A stretch of 8,381 nucleotides of DNA from contig JAFGKN010000319.1 in the NCBI GenBank assembly GCA_016928605.1, positions 1 through 8,381 on the forward strand, in the 5' to 3' direction. The notes under the pieces are model-generated. The model made no database searches. It was not told where the DNA came from and saw only the letters and a list, made by a program, of their open reading frames with translations. A program made the position numbers and the translations under genes. The stretch is from Planctomycetota bacterium. GTDB lineage: Bacteria; Planctomycetota; UBA8108. This document shows, in pieces, positions 1-5,514 of this stretch; the stretch's first letter is position 1, and every line of letters begins with the position of its first letter.

Positions 1-449
1 TGCCAGCGATCGTCATACCTCGCCTCGACGGTCGTGTGGCCGCTCCAGCCGACGAAGCGCCAGTCCCAGCCCAGCTCGCGCCAGATCGCGGATTGAATCG
101 CGTGCAGGCCTCCGCACAGGCTCCACCCGTAGCAGTGGATGGCCTTCAGCGCCGGCACGCCGCCCGGCTCGGTCGGATAGGCCCGGTGGTAATGGGTGAG
201 CTGCATGAAGTTGTAGATGGCGATGGCCTTCGCGTCGTTCCCCTGGCAACCGCGCGTGACCGACTCCGCGATGGTCTTCAGCGAGGTGCAGTCCGGCGCC
301 TGATCCGGGAGCACCTTGATCTGGCGGACCAGCCCCGGAGGCGCCAGGACCGAGGCGGCCGTCGAATCCTCCGGCGCGGCGATGGCGAGTTCCACGAGTA
401 CCGTTGCGATGACGCTCGAGAGGAGGATGAAGGAAAGAGGACGGCTCAT
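1..449 (-). CDS. Secreted transglutaminase-like protein (N-terminal part; runs off the left edge)
   Basis: The frame starts at an ATG at 447-449 and is still open at the window edge, giving 149 residues. The start is supported by purine-rich GGAGAG and AAGGA just upstream on the minus strand. Residues 1-25 form a signal peptide: a short basic start (MSRPL), a hydrophobic core from about 5 to 24, and an Ala-rich end. A Pro/Ala-rich linker follows. From about residue 53 the sequence resembles the transglutaminase-like cysteine-protease fold: a helix with DAKAIAIYNF, then CYGWSLCGGLHAI (106-118) as the likely nucleophile segment (C112 preferred, C106 possible), then WSGHTTVEARYDDRW (135-149) with H138 as the likely catalytic His. 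The third residue, usually an Asp soon after, would lie outside the window. Such domains can be peptidases, transferases or inactive binding modules, so the substrate cannot be named. It is divergent from the neighbouring polysaccharide lyase, which suggests shared regulation but does not prove it. Confidence 0.72.
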   Translation of the reverse strand, partial: MSRPLSFILLSSVIATVLVELAIAAPEDSTAASVLAPPGLVRQIKVLPDQAPDCTSLKTIAESVTRGCQGNDAKAIAIYNFMQLTHYHRAYPTEPGGVPALKAIHCYGWSLCGGLHAIQSAIWRELGWDWRFVGWSGHTTVEARYDDRW

Positions 450-874
450 GATCCTTGCTCTCCAGCAGCGCCTCACCGCAGACGAGTGCGATGGGACCGG
501 CCGATCTTCAGTCTTCGGTGCGATGGTCACACTCTTCCATCACCAGGGACATCCTCGCCGCCTGAGAGGGGGATATCAACGGAAGAGTACCGGCCGGAGC
601 CCTGGCGAAGACGGACCGCTTCCTTGTGGGAGCCGTGAGAGTGTCCCCGTGGACGCGCCGGCCGACGAGGTGTATCGTGGAATCCATCCAACCGGGTCCG
701 TGCTGGATCCCGGCCCTTCGCCCGATGCATCACGACCGTCGGATGCCAGCCAGCACGGACCGGGACGCACGGGAAACGGGATACCACAGGGATCGCCCCC
801 TCGATGGCCGCCGCGGGATCGGGCAAAGTGAAGACACGCGAGACCCGCGACAAATCTCGCTGGAGAACAAGACC
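450..874. other. Divergent intergenic region with an inverted repeat, no convincing gene
   Basis: These 425 bp separate the minus-strand transglutaminase-like gene from the plus-strand PL26-like gene and should hold both promoters. The plus frame of the lyase stays open back to an ATG at 626, but that stretch encodes a Pro/Arg-rich segment with no domain and would place a signal peptide in mid-protein, so it is not coding. No convincing -35/-10 pair was found for either gene; TTGATA on the minus strand near 580 lacks a fitting -10. The one clear structure is the long inverted repeat at 695-761. The heptamer GCGATGG occurs twice, near 488 and 520, with no further pattern. Confidence 0.6.
695..761. 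repeat. Perfect 12-bp inverted repeat upstream of the PL26-like gene
   Basis: GGTCCGTGCTGG at 695-706 is exactly reverse-complementary to CCAGCACGGACC at 750-761, with 43 nt between. Past one G-G mismatch (694/762), CC at 692-693 pairs with GG at 763-764, giving 14 pairs in 15. Inside the loop lie a palindromic GATGCATC (724-731), CCGA (722-725) facing TCGG (739-742), and ATCC (707-710) facing GGAT (741-744). The element ends 113 bp before the GTG of the downstream gene. No T-run follows, so it is not an ordinary terminator. It could be a paired operator or a leader-RNA hairpin; neither can be chosen from the sequence. Confidence 0.6.
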
Positions 875-3655
875 GTGAACACCCAGTCGATAGTGCGCGC
901 TTCGTCGATCGCTTGGATGCTAGCCCTGCTGCTCTGCGCGACGAGCGAAGGCATTCTGGTGGCCGCCGCGGTCGAGCTGAGCGTCGTCGAGCGGCAGGGA
1001 GTGGCCCGCTCCCGCGAACCGGTGACCTTCGGGGTTCCGCTTCCCCGCGGTGAGCTGCGGAGCGCGGAGAACGTGCGGCTGATGCGGGACGGCGCGGAGA
1101 TTCCCGCCCAGTTCCGCGCCACGGGCCTGTGGCGTCCGGACGAGAGCATCCGCTGGCTGCTGGTCGACTTCCAGGCCGACATCGACGCTGACGCGCGCCA
1201 GACGTACATCCTCGAGTACGGTGATGGCGTATCGGCCACGGAGAAACCCCGCGCGGCAGTCCGGATCGAGGAGACGGGCGACGTCTACCTCGTGACGACG
1301 GGCGCCGCCCGGTTCACCATCAGCAAGAGAGTGTTCGATCTCTTCCACGAGGTGCGGCTCGCGGACGAGACGGTCGTCGTATCTCCGCCCGATACGGGTC
1401 ATCCGCGCTACGGCGCGGTCGTCCGCGGGATGAAGCCGCTCGTGACCCGCGCGATTCCCGCCGCGGCCAACAAGGGCCGCTCGCACCTGATCTACGTGGC
1501 CTGCGCCCCGAACGCCGGGCTCCAGGACTACGCCCTGCGCTTCACGTCGACTCGCGACTACGAGGTGACCGACGGGAACGGAAGCGTCGTGGGGAGCGGA
1601 GCCTGCCTGAAGGACTTCACGAGCACGGACGGCCGGATCTCCATCCCCGCTGACGCGTGGCTGCAGTACGCGCAGCCGGCGGAGGGAGATGTCTACACCT
1701 TTCGCGCGATCCCCGAGAACCACGCAGCCGCGAGCGAGAGCGTTCGCGAGGCGATCGTTCTGGAGCGCGGCCCGCTGAGGAGCGTGATCCGCCTCAAGGG
1801 ATCTCTGGGGCCGGCCGCCGCGCCCGTCCTGGAATACACGGCCTGGTATCACTTCCACGCCGGAAGCGGACGCGTGGAGCTGGAGTTCACGCTGGAGAAC
1901 AACGGCCACGGCGGACGCACGTCGACCGGCAACGCCCGCAACGCCGACATCGGCGGCATCAACTGCATCTTCTTCGACGAGATGGCCCTCCGTCTGCCGC
2001 TGCGGCTGGATCAGAAACGCCGGATCTGCGTCGGCGGCGATGCGCAGAGCCGACCTCACGTGGCCCCGCTCACGGCGAGGGCCGAGATCTACCAGGACTC
2101 CTCGGGCGGCGAGAGCTGGGACCGTTACCGCGCCGAGCGGTTTCACCCCCGGCCCAGCAGCTACGTGACGTTTCGCGGCTACCGAACGACGTTCGATGGC
2201 GAGGAAGTGGCGCGTGGCCAGCGGGCGATGGGCTGGCTCGACCTTTCCGACGGGGCGAAGGGCGTGACCGTCACGATCCAGGACTTCTGGCAGAACTATC
2301 CGAAAGCGCTGGCGGCGGACACGGACGGCACCGTCGAGATCGGCCTCTTTCCCGGAGACTACGCGGCGAGATTCCCTTTCCGGAGCGGCGAGCACAAGAC
2401 CCACGCGGTGCTCTTCTTCTTCCACGCCGGCGGATCGCCGGACGACGGCAACCAGTCGATCGCCGCCGCGTTCTCCGATCCGCTGCGGCTGGAATCCTCC
2501 CCGCAGTGGATCGCCAGGACCCGAGCCCTCGGCGACCTGCATCCGCAGGACATGGAGCACTATCCCGCGTACGAGGTCCGCAACCTCTCGACCATCGGCG
2601 TCTTCCCGGAAGGCGTTCGGCAAGGGCCGAGCCTGCTGAGCCGCCGGGAGGAGTACGAGTTCTACGGCTGGATGGACTACGGCGACGTGCCGGTCGACTT
2701 CGAGGCGCCGTCGGGTCAGTGGGGCATGAAGTACGACCTCGACTACCGGATGGCGCAGCAGTACGCGCGCACGCTCGATCCCCGGTGGTGGAACCTTTTC
2801 GAGGCTGGCGACAAGCACACGCGCGACATCGACATCCACCACCAGCCTCACCATCCCGGACTCCACTTCGTCAAGGGCGGAGTCTGGGCCCACTCGCTGC
2901 ACGCCGAGCCCGGAAACCTGAACCCGCACCGCAACCACAATCATTTCACGAAGGACCTCTGCTTCGGGGCCCGCGGCACGGCGGCCCTCTATTACATGAC
3001 CGGCGACTGGAAGTCGCACGACGCCTGCCTGGAGATCGCCGAGAACGCCCTGGCGGAGTACATGTCCCCCCAGAAGGATCCGGGTCCTGCAGAGCGGAAC
3101 AACCGCATGGGCTGGCGCGGCGACGGCTGCACCCTGACGCGGCTGCTGGAGGGGTACTTGCTCTCGGGCCATCGGAAGTACCTCGAGCGCGCGCGGTGGC
3201 AGATCAAGAGCTGCGCGTTCGACGGCAAGCCGCCGAAGCACGAGCCGATCTCGCTCTGGTCGTCTCTCTTCTACATGGAGGCCCTCGCCCGGTACGTGGA
3301 GATGTTCCCGGATGACGAGGAAGCCCGAGCCTACCTGCTGGCGCACATCGCGACGCTTCGCAAGGGGACGGATCCGCAGAGGGGCATCTTCTACACCATC
3401 ACGCCGAGACCCGATGGAAGCGTGACCGGCAACGGCCAGTGCAGCCACTACAACATCCTGGCCGCCGATCTGCTGGCGCTGGCCTACCGGATGACGGGCA
3501 TGCAGGACTACCTGGACGCGGCGCGGCTCTGCTTCGCCTACGGAGTGAAGAACGCTGGCGGGGAAGGCGGCGCGCCCACCTACTTCCAGGTGCACAGCGC
3601 CAACGGTGCCATGCATGGCAACGTCTTCATGGCGACGGACGCTTCGACCCGCTGA
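875..3655 (+). CDS. Secreted YetA/PcRGLX-like protein, probable exo-rhamnogalacturonan lyase (PL26-like)
   Basis: This is a 926-residue protein. The GTG at 875 is chosen because GGAGAA (862-867) sits 7 nt upstream and a signal peptide follows at once: hydrophobic core SIAWMLALLLCA, probable cleavage near residues 30-33. Residues about 34-118 (ELSVVERQGVARSREPVTFG, then PLPRGEL, and later SIRWLLVDF) match the N-terminal RIFT-barrel domain of the Bacillus YetA / Penicillium PcRGLX family. A long beta-rich middle section follows, to about 560. The C-terminal third is helical and fits the family's alpha/alpha toroid, with WGMKYDLDYR near 615, a His-rich DIDIHHQPHH near 651 and HRNHNHFTKD near 685, probably lining the active cleft. 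Length is close to full-length family members (about 850-900). PcRGLX removes disaccharides from rhamnogalacturonan I by beta-elimination. The activity here is inferred from family resemblance, and YetA-like relatives may act on other uronic-acid polymers. It probably acts in the periplasm or outside the cell. It converges on the pectate lyase gene, which supports a pectin role. Confidence 0.8.
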   Translation: MNTQSIVRASSIAWMLALLLCATSEGILVAAAVELSVVERQGVARSREPVTFGVPLPRGELRSAENVRLMRDGAEIPAQFRATGLWRPDESIRWLLVDFQADIDADARQTYILEYGDGVSATEKPRAAVRIEETGDVYLVTTGAARFTISKRVFDLFHEVRLADETVVVSPPDTGHPRYGAVVRGMKPLVTRAIPAAANKGRSHLIYVACAPNAGLQDYALRFTSTRDYEVTDGNGSVVGSGACLKDFTSTDGRISIPADAWLQYAQPAEGDVYTFRAIPENHAAASESVREAIVLERGPLRSVIRLKGSLGPAAAPVLEYTAWYHFHAGSGRVELEFTLENNGHGGRTSTGNARNADIGGINCIFFDEMALRLPLRLDQKRRICVGGDAQSRPHVAPLTARAEIYQDSSGGESWDRYRAERFHPRPSSYVTFRGYRTTFDGEEVARGQRAMGWLDLSDGAKGVTVTIQDFWQNYPKALAADTDGTVEIGLFPGDYAARFPFRSGEHKTHAVLFFFHAGGSPDDGNQSIAAAFSDPLRLESSPQWIARTRALGDLHPQDMEHYPAYEVRNLSTIGVFPEGVRQGPSLLSRREEYEFYGWMDYGDVPVDFEAPSGQWGMKYDLDYRMAQQYARTLDPRWWNLFEAGDKHTRDIDIHHQPHHPGLHFVKGGVWAHSLHAEPGNLNPHRNHNHFTKDLCFGARGTAALYYMTGDWKSHDACLEIAENALAEYMSPQKDPGPAERNNRMGWRGDGCTLTRLLEGYLLSGHRKYLERARWQIKSCAFDGKPPKHEPISLWSSLFYMEALARYVEMFPDDEEARAYLLAHIATLRKGTDPQRGIFYTITPRPDGSVTGNGQCSHYNILAADLLALAYRMTGMQDYLDAARLCFAYGVKNAGGEGGAPTYFQVHSANGAMHGNVFMATDASTR

Positions 3656-3664
3656 GAATTCCGA

Positions 3665-4939
3665 TCAGTCTCGACGGAGGCGCCTCTTCCACGCGGGGTA
3701 GTCCTTTTCCAGGAGTCCCTGCGCGTAGTACCCCAGCCAGGAGTAGCCGTTGCGGCGCTCGTAGGAAATCTCGGCCAGGGACCGGCGCGGGATTCCATCC
3801 CGGCTGCAGAAGATCGGCCGGCCCGACTCGAGATCGTAGAAGCGCGCCCACATCGGCGGCGCATCGGGATCCTCGACGACGACCTGGTCGTAGCCCCGGG
3901 GCGCCGTCGCATCCTTCACTCGTACGACCTTGATCCCCTCGAGCTTCGATCGCTCGAACCAGGCCACGGCATCCTCGATCGCGCGGATCACTTCGTCGCC
4001 CGGCTCCTCCATCTGCATCAGGAACCGCACGATGCCGACCGACTCGGAGCCGCTGAGGGACGCCAGCTCGTAGGAGCGCGCTGGCCGCGGCTCGCAGGTC
4101 TCCGGATCGTGCTGGGCGCACCAGGCCGCGCGCCGTCCATCGAGACGGATCTGGCATTTCAGGATGCACTGGATGCCTCGCTCCACGGCCTGTTGACACT
4201 TCTCGCGCACATCTTGGGGAACGAAGGAGAACACTTCGTCACCGCGCGCGACGTCCCTCAGCAGGCTTATCACGCCGATCATCGCGTTGTCGTTGAACGT
4301 GATGTACCGAGCGTAGCCGGTGGGATCAGGAAACCGCTGCGGCCAGCCGCCGCCAGCGTACTGTCCACCCAGCAGGTATCGAATCCCCCGCAGGGCGGAT
4401 TCCTTGAAGCGCTCGTCCCGCGTCTTTCGGAACGCCTCGGCAACCAGCCGGATCTCGGTATGCGTCGCACCGTTGTCGATCATCGCGTCGTCCTTCGACC
4501 GGTCTTTCAGGATCGCGGTGCGCTCTGCGTCGGTCAGCTTCTTCTTCTCGTCGTAGTTCTTCGGCCAGCCGCCGGATGCGCGCTGGTAGAGGAGGACGTT
4601 CTCGGCGATCCGCAGCGCTTCGTCCTGTTCGGCAGATCGCTTCTCGAGCCGAGCGCGTTGCGGTCTTCTCGGAGACAGACTCACGGCGAAGGTATCCGCC
4701 GCGGCCTTGAACTTCTTCTGGAGCGCGCGCGCGGCGACGGGGAAGTCCTCCAATCTCGCGTATCCGACGAGGTGCACACCGCCGCCGGGAGTCGTGCTCA
4801 CGCCGCGGATCAGGCCGGCCCCGCTGCCTCCCTCGCAGGTGGCGTAGACCTTCTCGAAGGAGCTGTCGCCTCTCTGCGCGAAGAGACCTGCGCTCCACGA
4901 GACGAGAAGCACCACGCAGAAGATCCCATCACGATTCAC
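3665..4939 (-). CDS. pelA: Secreted pectate lyase, family PL10, with an N-terminal SBBP-like repeat
   Basis: This 424-residue protein starts at the GTG at 4937-4939, chosen because a perfect AGGAGG lies 6 nt upstream and a signal peptide follows (residues 1-21, core FCVVLLVSWSAGLFA). The frame stays open further upstream, but that stretch has no signal or domain. Residues about 28-90 look like one SBBP beta-propeller repeat (GGSG, HLVGYARLEDFP, DTFAVSLSP). From about 103 to the end is a complete PL10 pectate lyase domain: GGWPKNYD (123-130), IDNGATHTEI (154-163), GGWPQRFP (197-204), YITFNDNAM (212-220), WCAQHD (273-278), ARSYELASLSGSES (287-300) and the closing RRNGYSWLGYYAQGLL. PL10 enzymes cleave de-esterified homogalacturonan by Ca2+-dependent beta-elimination with an Arg as base; R288 is a plausible candidate, with D155 and D217 as possible Ca2+ ligands. 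The assignment to PL10 is firm; the residue roles are inferred. It converges with the PL26-like gene across a 9-bp gap. Confidence 0.93.
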   Translation of the reverse strand: MNRDGIFCVVLLVSWSAGLFAQRGDSSFEKVYATCEGGSGAGLIRGVSTTPGGGVHLVGYARLEDFPVAARALQKKFKAAADTFAVSLSPRRPQRARLEKRSAEQDEALRIAENVLLYQRASGGWPKNYDEKKKLTDAERTAILKDRSKDDAMIDNGATHTEIRLVAEAFRKTRDERFKESALRGIRYLLGGQYAGGGWPQRFPDPTGYARYITFNDNAMIGVISLLRDVARGDEVFSFVPQDVREKCQQAVERGIQCILKCQIRLDGRRAAWCAQHDPETCEPRPARSYELASLSGSESVGIVRFLMQMEEPGDEVIRAIEDAVAWFERSKLEGIKVVRVKDATAPRGYDQVVVEDPDAPPMWARFYDLESGRPIFCSRDGIPRRSLAEISYERRNGYSWLGYYAQGLLEKDYPAWKRRLRRD

Positions 4940-5010
4940 GGCGTTCCTCCTTTCGAGCACGTCATCCCTGAAACACCGGTCGTCCTCCCAGCCGGCCCGA
5001 TCCACCAGAG

Positions 5011-5040
5011 AGTATGCCGGAGGGCGGACGCCTGGGGCAA
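5011..5040 (-). promoter_or_regulatory. Candidate sigma70-type promoter for the pectate lyase gene
   Basis: On the minus strand, TTGCCC (5040-5035) and CATACT (5016-5011) are separated by 18 bp. Each hexamer matches the sigma70 consensus at 4 of 6 positions. Transcription would start near 5004, giving a leader of roughly 65 nt to the GTG start at 4939. This is a match by eye in a GC-rich background, where the housekeeping consensus may differ, so it is only a candidate. Confidence 0.3.
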
Positions 5041-5264
5041 CCGGAAAGAAACCGCAGGTTCCTCGGATCAACTGAACGTGCGCTCCTCCTCATGCATCTA
5101 TTTTTGCATCCCTGCCTGAACACCGGTCTCGAGTGTGCGGGCACCCAGAGCCTTTCCTCATCGAACGCGTTCCGTTCGCTACCCTCGTTCGCAGCCGATT
5201 CTCCCTCCGGCTTCGCTCTTCAGAGGATGAGGAGTCGATCCGAAATCGAGAACAGGGCGCCGGC

Positions 5265-5293
5265 TTGCAATCCTCCTGGGTGGGCGCTACACT
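5265..5293 (+). promoter_or_regulatory. Candidate sigma70-type promoter for the small ORF / trkH-trkA unit
   Basis: TTGCAA (5265-5270) and TACACT (5288-5293) are separated by the optimal 17 bp. The -35 matches consensus at 4 of 6 positions and the -10 at 4 of 6, including its key first T, second A and last T. Transcription would start near 5300. If so, the transcript starts just before the possible 63-residue ORF and about 215 nt before trkH. Confidence 0.42.
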
Positions 5294-5316
5294 CGCTTCC
5301 CCTTCGGTTCGTGGAG

Positions 5317-5508
5317 ATGCTCTATGCCCGTGCTCCCCACGCAGTGTCGTGCGGCAGCGGCTCCGTCAAGGCCGAGCTGGTGGTCTGCAGCGGCCGGCTC
5401 CACCTGCGGAATGACCGTGAGGCGAGCCGACGCGTCACCCCCGCTGTGCTTTCCGACATGCTCGAGCATCCTGACGGACCTCGGCCCGCCGCGCCCGGCG
5501 GCAGGTGA
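5317..5508 (+). CDS. Possible small protein (63 residues) directly upstream of trkH, unrecognised
   Basis: The frame reads from ATG 5317 (or the in-frame GTG at 5311) to a TGA at 5506-5508. It begins MLYARAPHAV, has a central strand-like stretch GSVKAELVVCSGRLHLRND and ends in a Gly/Pro/Ala-rich tail. In favour: the third codon positions are mostly G/C; the amino acid mix is more protein-like than the other frames; the predicted promoter lies just upstream; and the stop codon is embedded in the trkH Shine-Dalgarno (AGGTGA, 5503-5508), an operon-like arrangement. Against: no well-spaced ribosome-binding site precedes the ATG (GTGGAG abuts it directly), and no family is recognised. A competing frame from ATG 5324, which does have GGAG 7 nt upstream, ends at 5524 inside trkH but has an unconvincing Ala/Pro/Ser-rich product. 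Either could simply be untranslated leader. Confidence 0.25.
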   Translation: MLYARAPHAVSCGSGSVKAELVVCSGRLHLRNDREASRRVTPAVLSDMLEHPDGPRPAAPGGR

Positions 5509-5514
5509 TGGATC

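Larger units (their letters stand above)
4940..5514. other. Divergent regulatory region between the pectate lyase gene and the K+ uptake operon
   Basis: This 575-bp stretch must contain the promoters of both divergent units. It includes two copies of a CCTG-(A)AACACCGGTC motif (4967-4981 and 5115-5128) and an AT-rich island with TGCATC repeated every 12 bp (5093-5110). It also holds nested inverted repeats (5155-5233), promoter candidates for each direction, and a possible short ORF directly before trkH. Several frames stay open across the region, as expected at this GC content, but apart from the short ORF at 5317-5508 none gives a protein-like translation. Confidence 0.55.

Noticed and set aside
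626..874. In-frame N-terminal extension of the PL26-like protein from an ATG at 626
   Set aside because: It would add 83 Pro/Arg-rich residues without domain features in front of a clear signal peptide and would run through the long inverted repeat; the GTG at 875 has its own ribosome-binding site.
920..3616. Open frame of about 900 codons antisense to the PL26-like gene
   Set aside because: Its product is Arg/Val/Ala-rich low-complexity sequence with no motif, the usual mirror of a GC-rich gene; the plus strand encodes a recognisable protein.
4940..5071. Upstream extension of the pectate lyase to an ATG at 5071
   Set aside because: The GTG at 4939 has a perfect AGGAGG at 6 nt and is followed directly by a signal peptide; the extension would bury that peptide.
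5240..5514. c-di-AMP (ydaO-type) riboswitch upstream of the K+ uptake operon
   Set aside because: Tested because such riboswitches control K+ transporters, but the conserved GGGGGA and GAAUCC-type segments are not in place.
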